The notes under the pieces are model-generated. The model saw nothing but the letters and a program-made list of their open reading frames with translations. It had not been told where the DNA came from and did not search any database. This document shows, piece by piece, positions 12,262 through 24,059 of a stretch of DNA of 64,000 nt. The stretch's first letter is position 1. Each line of letters begins with the position of its first letter. Source of the stretch: Budorcas taxicolor (lineage: Eukaryota; Chordata; Mammalia; Artiodactyla; Bovidae); the NCBI RefSeq assembly GCF_023091745.1, contig NC_068913.1:30944501-31008500 (forward strand). Reading direction: 5' to 3'. Position numbers and translations under genes: made by a program.

Positions 12262-12462
12262 TCCCTGGTGGCTCAGACGGTAAAGCGTCTACCTACAATG
12301 CGGGAGACCTGGGTTCAATCCCTGGGTTGGGAAGATCCCCTGGAGAAGGGAATGGCAACCCACTCCAGTATTCTTGCCTGGAAAATCCCATGGACGGTGG
12401 AACCTGGTAGGCTGCAGTCCATCGTGTCGCAAAGAGTCGGATACAACTGAGCAACTTCACTT
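12262..12462 (+). mobile_element. Bov-tA SINE inside BovB
   Basis: The tRNA-derived head 'tccctggtggctcagacgg' with the B-box-like 'gggttcaatccc' is followed by a Bov-A body ending in 'gagcaacttcactttc'. It breaks the BovB sequence between 'aatacactg' and 'taggtctgg', so it is younger than that BovB. Confidence 0.92.
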
Positions 12463-13374
12463 TCTAGGTCTGGCATAGCTTTTCTTCCAAGGAGCAAGTG
12501 TCTTGTAATTTCGTGGTTGCAGTCACCATCTGCACTAATTTTGGGGACCAAGAAAATAAAACGTCACTGTTTCCACTATTTTCCCATCTATTTCCCATGA
12601 AGTGATGGGATCAGATGCCATGATCTTAGTTTTTTGAATGTTGAGTTTTAAGCTAGCTTTTATACTCTCTCACCTTCATCAAGAGGCTCTTTGGTTCCTC
12701 TTCATTGTCTGCCATAAGAATGGTATCATCTGCAAATATGAGGTTGTTGATATTTCTCCAGGCAGTTTTGATTCCAGCTTGTGAATCATCCAGCCCAGTA
12801 TCTCATGTGATGTACTCTGCATGTAAGTTAAATAAGCAGGGTGAGAATATACAACCTTGACATACTACTTTCCTAATTTTGAACCAGTCCATTGTTCCAT
12901 GTCTAGTTCTAACTGTTGCTTCTTGTCCTGCATACAGGTTTCTCAGGAGATAGGTAAGGTGGTTTTTCATTCCCATCTTTTTAAGAATCTTCCACAATCT
13001 GTTGTAATCCACACAGTCAAAGGCTTTAATATAGTCAATGAAGCAGAAGTAGGTTTTTTAAAATTCCTTTCCTTTTTCTTTTTCTATGATCCAATGTTGG
13101 CAATTTGATCTTTTGTTCCTCTGGCATTTTCTCAACCTAGCTTGTACAGCTGGAAATTTTTATTTTATGTACTATTTAAGGCTAGCTTGAAGGATTTTTA
13201 GCATTAACTTGCTACCATGTGAAATGAGTGCAATCATACAGTAGTCTGAACCTTCTTTGGCATTGCCTTTCTTTGGGATTAGAGTGAAAACTGACCTCTT
13301 CCATTCCTGTGGTCACTGCTTAATTTTCCAAATTTGCTGGCATATTGAGCTCAGCACTTTAACACCATCATCTT

Positions 13375-13680
13375 TTAGGATTTGAAATAGTTCAGCTGAA
13401 ATGTTATCCCTCCACAAGCTTTGCTTGTAGTAATGCTTCCTGACACCCACTTGCCTTCACACTCTGGGGTGTCTGGCTCTAGATGAGTCACCACACTATT
13501 GTGGTTATCCCAATCATTAAGACCTTTTTTGTACAGTTCTGTGTATTCCTGCCACCTCTTCTTAATCTCTTCTGCTTCTGTTAGGTCCTTGCCATTTCTG
13601 TCTTTTATTGTGCCCATCTTTGCATGAAATGTTCCCTTGGTATCTTCAATTTTCTTGAAGAGGTCTCTAGTCTTTCCCAT
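13375..13680 (-). pseudogene. BovB ORF fragment upstream of RT
   Basis: A 101-residue open frame corresponds to the linker between endonuclease and RT in BovB. It starts MGKTRDLFKKIEDTKG and contains NHNSVVTHLEPDTPECEGKW. No catalytic residues fall in this stretch. Confidence 0.75.
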
Positions 13681-13760
13681 TCTACTGTTTTCCTCTATTT
13701 CTTTGCATTGTTCACTTAAGAAGACTTTATCTCTCCTTGCTCTTCTCTGGAACTCTGGGC

Positions 13761-14965
13761 ATGCATGACGGCTTTCTAATTTCCACTATACACATGGTTG
13801 CTTTTGAATATTCTTATCTTTAATCTTTGGCTCCCAAAATGTGAAAAAAAGAAAAATAAAGTGTAGAGCAGGGGAATGCTGGCCCTTTATTTCTCCTGGA
13901 ATTCACTTCATCTGGAAGCAGGAGGGGCTTCTAACAATAAGATGTGGTGCAACAAATACAGCTGCCCACCTCTGTGTCTGTCTGCAAATCCATGATCAGA
14001 AATAGCAATCAGCAATCAAAACATAAATCCCTGATATTTGAAGGACAGAGTTCTTATTGCCACTCTGGCTCCTGCAAGCCATGCATAAGCTGCTTCAGAA
14101 ACACGTGCACAGCTATCCCCCATTGGGCTGAGGAATGCGGGATGGGTAGTTCTTAAATGCTGAAATTGCAACTAAGTATGATTTAATGTCCAAGCCTTCC
14201 TCTAAAAGTAGCAAGCCTTCATTAGACTCCAGGGTTTCAAAACAGTTACATCAGCCAAATTCTGTCTGTTTAACTACTGCGTGGGTGGGATGAACCCTTG
14301 GTGCCTCCTACTTCACCATCTCCCCAGAATCCTATTATGCCCAGGTAAACCTTTTTAGCGGTCATCAATAGCACTGAACTTGCAATGAATAAAATGCCTC
14401 ATTAAAATAAAAATATAATTTTCCTAAAAGAATTTCTAAATCGAAGATAAAATATGATGCTGGAACATACTGTCCTACTGTTTTCTCAATACATTTGTAC
14501 AATTTTGATTCTTTTTTCAATGGTTCCAAAATATATTCTAATAGATATGTTGAATAATTGATATTGCAGAATTTTCAATAATTTTCATTTCCAGTATTCT
14601 TTCTTATGGATTGTTCTTTACTTAGTCATTCTTTATCTCAAATACAACAGTATACCTCCCCTGTGGGTTCCATAAATGCCTATTGACAAGAATAATTATC
14701 CTAACTTGGCAATATGCTTTTAGAATCCAAAATACTTACTCTCATAGTCACAACTTAGATATTGGGGGAAAACAAGAAGTAAAAATCAAGAATTAAATTT
14801 TATCTGAATCATATTTTTAAAAAATATGTCCACAAAACTGTTTTTAAGAGAGACATTATCTGTTAGGTAAGAATGAAATGAATGCACAAAACCACAATAA
14901 GATACAAACACCCAGATGTAGTTTCTGAGAGGATAGGTTATGGATTATAAAAATACATGCCCTGT
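13761..14965. other. Unassigned interval
   Basis: No recognisable repeat. Open frames are short (70 residues at most) and look random. Confidence 0.5.
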
Positions 14966-14977
14966 GAAGTTCTCGTG

Positions 14978-15115
14978 CTGCTGCTGCTGCTTCTGCTAAG
15001 TTGCTTCAGTCGTGTCCGACTCTGTGCGACCCCAAAGATGGCAGCCCACCAGGCTCCGCCATCCACGGGATTTTCCAGGCAAGAGTACTGGAGTGGGCTG
15101 CCATTGCCTTCTCCG
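14978..15115 (+). mobile_element. Bov-A SINE monomer with TSD
   Basis: A single Bov-A unit starts with a CTG-rich run and ends 'gccattgccttctccg'. Flanking 12-bp repeats, gaagttctcgtg at 14966-14977 and gaagttctagtg at 15116-15127, differ at one base and mark the insertion site. Confidence 0.9.
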
Positions 15116-15127
15116 GAAGTTCTAGTG

Positions 15128-16388
15128 GAAAGCATGAAAATACATACCGTGACCTCAGGAATTTTGTCCCTTTGTTTATGATTATAAAGAATAGTGGGAC
15201 TGAGACTGGGGATTCTCCTTTCTCCTGAAAAATCCCTACTTCTTCCCTCTTAGAACTGAAAGGGACTAACTCTGTGTTATGAGGCTACTGGGGAATTTCA
15301 GCTAACCCCTACAAGGAAAGAGATGGAAACAAGCGTTCCTCAACAATCCCACTAATGAACCACAGGTTTCCCATAAGCATCTCTCAGATTCCAAAATGTC
15401 CTGCTGAGGGCTAAGTGAGAATAATGGAATCACCACATTTAGTCATGCTTACTATAATGACTGCCACTGACTGTAACAACTAGTCATTCCTCCTAAAGTT
15501 TGGACCCACCTGACACATGCTAGAGGCTAAGAAGCAACAAGAGGCCCTAATGATCACCATGGCCTCCTGGCAGGCTAGATCATCTTAGTATCTATATGAA
15601 GCAGGCTATCTATAAAATCAGATAACTGGAAACTTGGGTTCAAGGCACCACCAAAATTACTAGAAATCAAATTTCCATCAATAAATAGAATCCCACCTAT
15701 GTCACTTCTGGCTAACCTATAACGCTTTACCCCCCTCTCCACCTTAGATATCACAGATAAGACCACTATCCCTAGTGGCCCACTTCCTTCTTCTCCTTTC
15801 CCTCCAGTTCTGCCCTCATTCCAGATCCTTCTATGGGTCTTTGGTACTCTTCATTCTGAAAAAGAAGCAAGCAAATCCAAATCCTCTATATCTTTACATC
15901 TTTAACCTCTCCCAGGACATGTCCTGAATGGCTGTTTTGTTTTGTTTAAATAGTAACCTAACCTCAAAGGGAGGTCAATTCTTCTCATGCTGACTTCTCT
16001 AGCAGGAACTTTGCATTCTCCCGTATGTCAACATAAACATCTCAGCCCTTGTGGCAGGCCTGGCATCCTCCTGGCTCCCTACTGCCACTTACTATTTGTC
16101 ACACATTTATTTTCATTCAAGAAGCCCCTCTTGTTTTAAGCTCATGCTGTGTGGTTTTACATCCATTTACCTGAGCCTGCAGCTTTCATCTTCTAACCCT
16201 TGGACAATTCCCTGCCACCTAATGGTGATATTGTTATGTGACCTACATTCTTCATCCTTACCTATAAAACCCTATTCCACATCTGAGCTACACAACTGAC
16301 CTCCTCTATCCCAAAGATCTTTACCATCACTCAACTTCCACAAGTCATAGCCTGGGTCTAGTTAACCTCTAAAATTAACTCACCTCAA
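15128..16388. other. Unassigned interval
   Basis: Moderate GC with no gene or named repeat. The 82-residue frame at 16051-16299 has no recognisable domain. Confidence 0.5.
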
Positions 16389-16594
16389 GGGTTTCCCAGG
16401 TGGCGCTAGTGGTAAAAAGCCTGCCTGCCAATGCAGGAGACCTAAGAGATGGGGGTTAATCTCTGGTTTGGGAAGATGCCCTGGAGGAGGGGATGGCAAC
16501 CCACTCCATTCTAGAGAATCTCACAGACAGAGGAGCCTGGAGGACTACAATCCATAGGGTTGCAGAGTCAGACACGACTGAAGTGACTTAGCAC
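16389..16594 (+). mobile_element. Bov-tA SINE, diverged
   Basis: The head 'gggtttcccaggtggcgcta' and the characteristic 'gccaatgcaggagacc' are followed by a body ending 'gacacgactgaagtgactta'. The 'ggcgctagtggtaaa' head variant marks a different subtype from the 'ggctcagatggtaaa' copies elsewhere in the window. Confidence 0.88.
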
Positions 16595-16653
16595 CCAAGA
16601 ATATTAAACTCTCAGTACAAAGCACTATTTTAACTCTGTTGTTCCATTTTAAA

Positions 16654-16712
16654 AAAAGAGAGAGAGAAGAAAAAGAAAGAAGGGAGAGAGGGAGGGAGCG
16701 AGGGAGAAAATT
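16654..16712 (+). repeat. Purine-rich (GA/GGGA) tract
   Basis: About 60 bp are almost pure purine (gaga, gaaa and ggga units). It generates an artificial charged open frame at 16639-16944. Confidence 0.8.
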
Positions 16713-16724
16713 CCATTCATCCTC

Positions 16725-16935
16725 TCCAGCTGCTGTCCATTTCCTTCTCCTTTTTTTCACAGCCACACTTCTTAACAGAATTGTCTGCCCACAGTCTCCA
16801 GTTCCTCACTTCACACTGTTTCTTCACCCTGTTATAGTTGAGTTTCCACCTCAACACTGGAAACTGTTCTCACTGAGGTTAACATCTTCTTATCACTTGA
16901 TACTGCTTCATCTTCAAAATCCTTTCTTAGTTTCG
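16725..16935 (+). mobile_element. Possible L2 LINE fragment
   Basis: Translation across frames gives words such as TLLNRIVCPQSPVPHFTLF, HWKLFSLRLTSS and TLETVLTEVN. They fall in the order of the L2 RT region (leucine/arginine 'LL.R.V' box, 'HFL.S' stretch, then 'ETAL..V'). It is old and frameshifted. Confidence 0.5.
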
Positions 16936-18086
16936 CTTTCTTGAGTTCTCTTATTTTTTAGTTTATCTCTCACTTCTCTGAGCATTCCTCATTTAGTTCT
17001 CTGTACACTCTTTAAATATTAGTGGCTCTCAAAGTTTAATGTGTGTTTGCTTTCTTTCAGCACATTCTTTGAAAGCAGCCTTTACATGGCCATTATTACA
17101 TCCATCACTGGCGTACAATGACTGTCCAATCTGTAAACAACAATCCCACAATGCTCTTCCAAGATTCAAAGAAGATTTTCCTTTGCTCCTCAAATATCTC
17201 CATTTCAATGTATTATAGATACATCATTATCAACATGTTCTTCCGCCATTTATTGAGTCCATTATAACACACAAGCAAGAAATAGGTGAGGCTGCTAGAC
17301 TAAATCAAAGCTCTGTTTTTCAATTCTATAGCTGCATACTTGGACACCAATTATTTCTCATCTGAATTATTGCAACCACCATCTAGGTAATATAGCAAAT
17401 ACTATTTCTTTACAACTTTATACACAGACATATTTTTTATTCTGAACATAATAAAGTATATAATATACAGTCACTTTTTTTCTAAAAACCTGAAAATTGT
17501 CACATCATGTAATATAAAATTTAATAGGATAGTATATCCACTTAAACTGACAATAAATTTCAATACTACTCTTACTGGTTAATAAAAACCACACTAGTGC
17601 TTATGACACAAGCCCCCTTATGTTACCCTAGTCTAAACAGAAACTATTCCAGCAAAGATCATTAGAAAATCATTTTAGAAACCACTAGATCATTACTATG
17701 CCTTTTAAAAAATAAAATGTTTTAATAAATTTTATAAATATAAATAAAAACATTTTATAAATAAAATGTTATAATATTGCTCAAGTTAAACTGGAGTTGT
17801 AACAATAGAAAAGACATTGCCAAAATAATGGTCAAATCTATGATAAATGCATTAGTGGTATGTGCAGAACATCTTCCATTTGCCTCTTCAGATCGATTTT
17901 TCATTCTTTTCCATATTGTGGAGGCTGTTTGACAAAAGGAAGGGAAGAGGAAAGAGAGAAAAGTTGGACTACTTTTCTAATCCCTCTCTTTGTGACCATT
18001 AACTTCATGTATAAATTTGGAAACAGTGCCCAGATATGTTGACAAACATTTTCTGGATGTTTCTGTGAGATGGTTTTCAGATGAGG
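16936..18086. other. Unassigned AT-rich interval
   Basis: No gene or named repeat is visible. A short AT-rich repeat of ataaa-type units lies near 17705-17770. Confidence 0.5.
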
Positions 18087-18100
18087 TTAACATTTAAATT

Positions 18101-18396
18101 AAGCTTCCCTGATAGCTCAGTTGGTAAAGAACCCGATTGCAATGCAGGAAACGCAGGAGATCCATTGGAGAAGGGATAGGCTACCCACTCCAGTATTCTT
18201 GGGCTTCCCTGGTGACTAAGCTGGTAAAGAATTCACCTGCAATGCAGGATACCTGGGTTCGATCCCTGGGTTGGGAAGATCCCCTGGAGAAAGGAAAGGC
18301 TACCCACTCCAGTATTCTGGCCCAGAGAATTCCATGGACTGTATAGTCCATGGGGTTGTAAAAAGTAGTGCATGACTGATTGGCTTTCACTTTCAC
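18101..18396 (+). mobile_element. Composite Bov-tA SINE with two tRNA heads and a 14-bp TSD
   Basis: Two tRNA-derived heads lie in the same element, one at 18101 ('agcttccctgatagctcag') and one at about 18191 ('gggcttccctggtgactaag'). The phrase 'ggctacccactccagtattc' follows each. One Bov-A tail ends the element, with the distinctive 'ctgtatagtccatgggg'. The whole block is flanked by a perfect 14-bp repeat, ttaacatttaaatt (18087-18100 and 18397-18410), so it inserted as a single unit. A second copy of the same architecture lies at about 45093-45413. Confidence 0.9.
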
Positions 18397-18597
18397 TTAA
18401 CATTTAAATTGGCGGGCTTTGATTAAAGCATACCACCCTCCACAATGTGGGTGGACTTCATTCAATGAACTGAAAGCCTAAATAGAATAAGAGACTGATC
18501 TCCCCCTAATAAAAGGGGATTCAGCCAGCTGGCAGACTTCAGATTTGAACAGCAACACAGGCTTTTCCAGGTCTACAGGCTGGAGACCCACTTGTTG

Positions 18598-18839
18598 TTC
18601 AGTAGCCATGTCGTGCCTGACTCTTCATCACCCCATGGACTGCAGCATGCCAGGCTTCCCTGTCCCTCACCATCTCCCAGAGTGTGCTGAAGTTCATATC
18701 CATTAAATCTGTGATGCCATCCAACCATCTCATCCTCTGTCACCCTCTTCTCCTTCTGCCCTTAATCTATCCCATCATCAGGGTCTTGTTTTCCAATGAG
18801 TCATTTGTTCACATCGTGTGGCCAAAGTATTAGACTATT
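18598..18839 (-). mobile_element. BovB 3' tail, antisense, with TSD
   Basis: About 240 bp are the reverse complement of the BovB 3' end, with 'gcatgccaggcttccctg' and 'ccatccaaccatctcatcct' as landmarks. Sixteen-base flanks starting 'ggagacccact' (18582-18597) and 'ggatacccact' (18840-18855) match at 14 of 16 positions and are the likely TSD. Heavy 5' truncation. Confidence 0.85.
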
Positions 18840-18855
18840 GGATACCCACTTATTG

Positions 18856-19206
18856 GCCTCCATAATCACAAGTCAATTTCTTAAAATAAATCTGTGTGTG
18901 TGTATATATACTGGGGTAGAGACAGAGACATAGAGATCCTATTAGTACTGTTTCTCTGGAAAACCTTGACAAATACGCCCTGCTTCAGCAATGTGTCTGG
19001 AAGTAGCTGTGTCTTCCTCAAACTACACTCTGGTAAAACAGCCCCTTTTCCACAAGTCCAGCTCTCACTGGGTCATTCTGTTTCTATTATGTTCTTTGTC
19101 CCTTGGCTATAAGGGTAGTTAATGATTCTTCCTCTTCCTCATTACTAGTCTCTGGTGTGTTACCATCCTTTCTTAATACAACCCACACCTCTGAAATCAG
19201 TCCTTT
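18856..19206. other. Unassigned interval
   Basis: A short TG/TA-rich tract lies near 18895-18910. Nothing else is recognised. Confidence 0.4.
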
Positions 19207-19214
19207 CATTAAAG

Positions 19215-19389
19215 CAGTGATTCTCAATTTGAGGTGCATATTAGAATCAGCTGGAAAGATTTTTAAAATCCCAATGGCCAGTCCACAAACCAGACCAACT
19301 AAACCAGAACTTTTGGGGTCAGCATACAGGCATCAGTTTTCTTAAAGCTCCCCAGGTGTTTTAAACACAGCCAAGGTTAAGAACCACTG
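19215..19389 (+). mobile_element. MER5-like (hAT-Charlie) DNA transposon
   Basis: The ends are inverted repeats: 'cagtgattctcaatttg' at the left and 'aggttaagaaccactg' at the right. The interior carries the 'attagaatcagctgg' and 'aagctccccaggtg' segments typical of MER5A. The flanks cattaaag (19207-19214) and catcaatg (19390-19397) match at 6 of 8 positions, as expected for an old 8-bp hAT target duplication. Orientation is nominal because the element is short and near-palindromic. Non-autonomous and long inactive. Confidence 0.8.
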
Positions 19390-19397
19390 CATCAATG

Positions 19398-19804
19398 TAT
19401 CTTCATTTGAATCATTTGAGAGGAATTTTGTTTCCAGCCATGACCCCAACTAACACACAGTCATCATCCAATATTCCCTTCAAAGTTTAAAGAAAAAAAA
19501 TTTCTTGAAATCTTACAAGCATTAATTACCTGAATGTTTCTTATAGCTATCTTCTACACTGTCAAGGATTATTTTACCTTTAAGATTATATTGTTTCTCT
19601 GATTGTCACCAATTCATTAATTTGCACCTAACCAAAAACTTGTCTCCCAACTACCACTCAGACTATTTTTAACCCCTTACCCCCACTTCTGGTTCCGGGG
19701 AGATGGGAAAGAAAGTCCTGAATGCTTACATAAAAGCCCAAAGATGAGACAGCGTCCATAGCACATGTATGATGAACTGCAATTACATCTGTATGGATAA
19801 ACAA
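19398..19804. other. Unassigned interval
   Basis: No gene or named repeat is visible. Confidence 0.4.
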
Positions 19805-19906
19805 AGCTTCCCTGGTACCTCAGATGGTAAAGAATCTGCCTGCAATGTGGAAGACCTGGATTTGATCCCTGGCTTGGGAAGATCCCCTGGAGAAGGGCAT
19901 GGCTAG
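19805..19906 (+). mobile_element. Bov-tA head fragment
   Basis: The tRNA-derived head, from 'agcttccctggtacctcaga' to 'ctggagaagggcatggct', is present and the Bov-A tail is missing. A second, shorter head begins 40 bp downstream. Confidence 0.75.
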
Positions 19907-19945
19907 TGAAGACACAGGGGCACTGCATTTAAACAGACCTATGTT

Positions 19946-19995
19946 GGGCTTCCATGGTGGCTCAGATGGTAAATGATCTGCCCACAAGCAACGGA
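19946..19995 (+). mobile_element. Bov-tA head, 50-bp remnant
   Basis: Only the first part of a tRNA-derived head is present ('gggcttccatggtggctcag' and about 30 bp more). It breaks off at 'cccacaagcaacgg'. Confidence 0.65.
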
Positions 19996-21016
19996 GACTG
20001 ATGAACAATGAGCCTTGTAAAGATTTTTGTTTTAACCCTAACAGCAATGTATTATAAAACATCACTCACAGAGTCATTGAGAATAAATCAGAGGAGAGAA
20101 ATATTAGAGACAGAAAGATGATTATGAGACTGTCACAGAAACCCAGAAGTTCGTCATCTGAACCAGGTCAGTGAGAGTGAAGAAGAAGGCAAGTGCCATT
20201 TTCTAGTGTCCTTAAGCACAACAATTATGCCTTTTCCATGCAGATCTGTTAAGATTCAGAGTAAGAATCCAACACTTCTCAGATTCTTTTGATTTAAACA
20301 TCATATGAAAATGCACATTCTTTTAAAAATCACTCAAGTATGTTTAATTGCATATATGTAAACAGATTATTTCCCATCAGCCATGGCACTGAAATCAACC
20401 AATTCTATGTTTTCTTCCAAAAGTCACTTACTGCAACAGCTTTTTCTCATTCTACTATGATAGGTTTCATTTGATAGCATTGCTAGTCATTTGATTATCT
20501 TTGCCTTTATAGGTATATATGTTAAGTCTTGAACAATCTTTTGTCAGTGTACATAACAGACCTTTCATAAATACAGCAAAGATTAAATATTAAATATTGT
20601 TAAAATGATGGTAAATAGGAACAAGAGTGGGATCTCCATTACTAGCTCTGTTGTCATGAAAAGAGAATATAATCTGACCTCTAGAATAAATCAGAATTAG
20701 GATTCTATTAAAGGATTTTGCTTCATATTAATATATGAGGAAGATATTTACTACAAAAAATTAAGAACTTGACACTTTTATTTCATAATAATTCTGATTC
20801 ATAATAATGTCTAAGGATGACATATACACCACAGATTATCAAATATGCATTAATGTAAATCATAACTCTACAGTTTAACATCTGAAATGTCACATGGCCA
20901 TGTATAAAGCCAGTGTTACCTGAGACTCACACACAGAGACCCAAATGAGTCTCAGTCAAACCATTGGTTTCAGTTTGATGCTCCAAATCCTCCTTGTGAA
21001 GATTATTGCTATACCT
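19996..21016. other. Unassigned AT-rich interval
   Basis: No gene or repeat is recognised. Confidence 0.5.
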
Positions 21017-21024
21017 ATAAATCT

Positions 21025-21244
21025 ATTGTGTGTGCTAAATCACTTCAGTTGTGCCCGACTCTGGATTCTATGGACTGTAGTCCACCAGGCTCCCTCGTCC
21101 ATGTGATTCTCCCGGCAAGAACACTGGAGTGGGTTGCCATTGCCCTCCTCCAGGTGTTGTCCTGATCCAGGGATAAAACCCGTGTCTCATGTCTCTTGCA
21201 TTGGCAGGCAGGTTCTTTACCACTAGCACCTACTTTGGAAGCAC
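21025..21244 (-). mobile_element. Bov-tA SINE, antisense, with short TSD
   Basis: The body begins 'tgtgctaaatcacttcagtt' and the antisense head ends near 'ttctttaccactagcacc'. An 8-bp flanking repeat, ataaatct (21017-21024 and 21245-21252), is consistent with a TSD. Confidence 0.82.
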
Positions 21245-21252
21245 ATAAATCT

Positions 21253-22354
21253 CTTAGGGTTTACTTTTTTTAATTCCCTGCTGCTTCCATTCCTAAATCC
21301 ATGCAGCCTGTCAGCCTGCCATAGATTTAGGCATGTCACTTTTCTGATATCAACAACAACAAAAAAAACCACATAATAAGCATTCTGGGAGTCTAGTAAC
21401 TTCACTGGTTTTGAGGAAAGTAATATTATTCATAGGATGGCTTTCTTCTATCTCCTGTATCCTCTGCTTTGTTCCTATTCTCATCCCTCTCATCTCTTAA
21501 TTCTGTCCTTCTCTGCTCCCTTGTAGTCAAACAACCTTATCTCTATGTCACACACATTACTCCTAAACCCTTGGTGAGGCCAACACTATGCCTGCAAAAA
21601 CTTACCTCATATAAGAACTTCTCAGGAACTCTCCAAACAAACTGTGTTCTACATCTACTAAGCAAATAAATCCTGTTCTGTCTCATATGTGTAATACATG
21701 GTAATGCAGGAAACAGTCTTGCCTAATAGGGTCTGATATTTCACCCAGATCATAATCTGTTTGCTTTTTGTCATTATCTGCCATTACCTACCATTCATCT
21801 TTATAGATTTTAAGGTATCATCTTCTATCAAGAAATGGGTGACACTGAGAAAAAATATTTCTCTCTCTCTTTCAAGGAAAGAATAAGGAACAAGATGGGG
21901 GATTTGGGGAAAAAAAACTATATGCCAGGTGACATCTAAGGCATTTTACAAATATTACTATATTCAACAACCTTTTTAATTGAACCTTCACAACAAGTGA
22001 ATGATATAAGAATTCTGAACCTGAAAGATACTGAGGAACTTTCTCAAGGTCATGACAGCTATTAGGTTGGGTAGGTGAAGTTCACACTTATTCTGCTAAA
22101 ATGCTGGACTACAGATTGGCAAAAATATATGTTTTCTTTAATATCTCTTTTGTTATACCTATAACACCACTCTTCAACCTAAATTCTTGGTCCATCGTGT
22201 GCAAACTGACCAAAATTTAAGCAAGGAGGCTATGCCTTTGTAAGAATTTAGCTCATTACAGTCTATTGTAAAAGAATTTCAGAAACTCAAAGCTTGAGAT
22301 ATCACTTGTTTCTAGTGGAGATGGTAACAAGGGAGAGTTAATTTGTTATGTACT
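21253..22354. other. Unassigned interval
   Basis: No gene or repeat is recognised. The short frame at 21469-21669 has no recognisable domain. Confidence 0.5.
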
Positions 22355-23569
22355 AAGTCAGTTACTAGTACATAACAACAGCGAAATCAGATTAATTATA
22401 TTCTTTGCAGCCAACGATGGAGCAGCTCTATACAGACAGCAAAAACAAGACCAAGAGCTGTCTGTGGCTTAGATCATGAACTCCTTATTGTCAAATTCAG
22501 ACTTAAAGAAAGTAGGGAAAACCACTAGACCAATAAGGTATGACCTAAATCAAATCCGTAACGATTGTACAGTGGAAGTAAGAAGTAGATTTAAGGGACT
22601 AGATCTCACATAGTACAGGAGACAGGGAGCAAGACCATCCCCAAGAAAACTAAATGCAAAAAAGCAAAACGGCTGTCTGAGGAGGTCTTACAAATAGCTG
22701 TGAAAAGAAGAGAACCAAAAAGCAAAGGAGAAAAGGAAAGATATACCCATTTGAACACAGAGTTCCAAAGAACAGCAAGAAGAGATAAGAAAGCCTTCCT
22801 CAGTGATCAGTGCAAAGAAACAGAAAAATAATAGAACGGGAAGGATTAGAGACCTCTTCAAGAAAATTAGAGATACCAAGGGAACATTTCATGCAAAGAT
22901 GGGCTCAACAAAGGACAGAAATGGTATGGACCTAACAGAAGCAGAAGATATTAAGAAGAGGTGGCAAGAAATACACAGAAGAACTGTTCAAAAAAGATCT
23001 TCACAACCCAGATAATCATGATGGTGTGATCACACACCTAGAGCCAGACATCCTAGAATGTGAAGTCAAGGGGGCCTTAAAAAGCATCACTATGAACAAA
23101 GCTAGTGAGGTGATGGAATTCCAGGTGAGCTATTTCAAATCCTGAAAGATGATGCTGTGAAAGTGCTGCACTCAATATGCCAGCAAATTTGGAAAACTCA
23201 GCAGTGCCCAGGACTGGAAAAGGTCAGTTTTCATTTCAATCCCTAAGAAACGCAATGCTAAAGAATGCTCAAACTACCACATAATTGCACTCATCTCACA
23301 CGCTAGCAAAGTAATGCTCAAAATTAGCCAAGCCACGCTCCAAGAATACATGAATGGTGAACTTCCAGAGGGAAGCTACATTTAGAAAAGGCAGAGGAAC
23401 CAGAGATCAAATTGCTAACATCCACTGGATCATGAAAAAAGCAAGAGAGGTCCAGAAAAACATCTATTTCTGCTTTATTGACTATGCCAAAACCTTTGAC
23501 TGTGTGGATCACAATAAACTGTAAAAAATTCTGAAAGAGAGAGGAATACCAGACCACCTGACCTGCCTC

Positions 23570-24047
23570 TTGAGAAACCTGTATGCAGGTCAGGAAGCAA
23601 TAGTTAGAACTGGACATGGAACAATAGACTGGTTCCAAATAAGAAAAGGAGTACGTCAAGGCTGTATATTGTCACCGTGCTTATTTAACTTATATGCAGA
23701 GTACATCATGAGAAATGCTGGGCTGGAGGAAGCACAAGCTGGAATCAAGATTGCCAGGAGAAATATCAATAACGTCAAATATGCAGATGACACCACCCTT
23801 ATGGCAGAAAGTGAAGAAGAACTAAAGAGCCTCTTGATGAATGTGAAAGAGGAAATTCAAAAACTTGGCTTAAAGCTCAACATTCAGAAAACTAAGATCA
23901 TGGCATCTGGCTCCATAACTTCATGGCAAATAGATGGGGGAACCAGTGGAAACAGTGATAGACTTTATTTTTGGGGGCTCCAAAATCACTGCAGATGGTT
24001 TCTGCAGCCAAGAAATAAAAAGATGCTTACTCCTTGGAAGGAAGTTA
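23570..24047 (+). pseudogene. BovB reverse transcriptase palm fragment
   Basis: This is the element-derived part of a 202-residue open frame that runs on to 24178. It begins MRNLYAGQEAIVRTGHGTID, continues RQGCILSPCLFNLYAEYIM and keeps an intact YADD box (KYADDTTLMAE). It continues to the QIDGGT region, where a frameshift breaks the normal EIDGE reading. It is one of the better-preserved RT pieces in the window, but motif A lies upstream in another frame. Confidence 0.85.
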
Positions 24048-24059
24048 TGACCAACCTAG

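Larger units (their letters stand above)
11763..13760 (-). mobile_element. BovB LINE, antisense, split by a Bov-tA
   Basis: From the 3' end at about 11765 to about 13760 the minus strand runs backwards through the BovB protein. The C-terminal region lies at 11.8-12.2 kb, the RT at 12.5-13.2 kb and the part upstream of RT at 13.3-13.75 kb (GKTRDLFKKIEDTKGTFHAK at 13680-13600). Stops and frameshifts are frequent. A Bov-tA SINE on the + strand interrupts it at 12262-12462, after which the BovB reading resumes. Confidence 0.9.

Noticed and set aside
12262..12330. tRNA-like sequences with A/B-box-like elements (also in the other Bov-tA copies)
   Set aside because: These are the tRNA-derived heads of Bov-tA or CHR SINEs. 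They are followed by Bov-A bodies and do not fold into a full cloverleaf as genes.
16639..16944. 101-residue frame with an Arg/Glu-rich start
   Set aside because: The charged part is translation of a GA-rich tract and the rest is an L2-like fragment.
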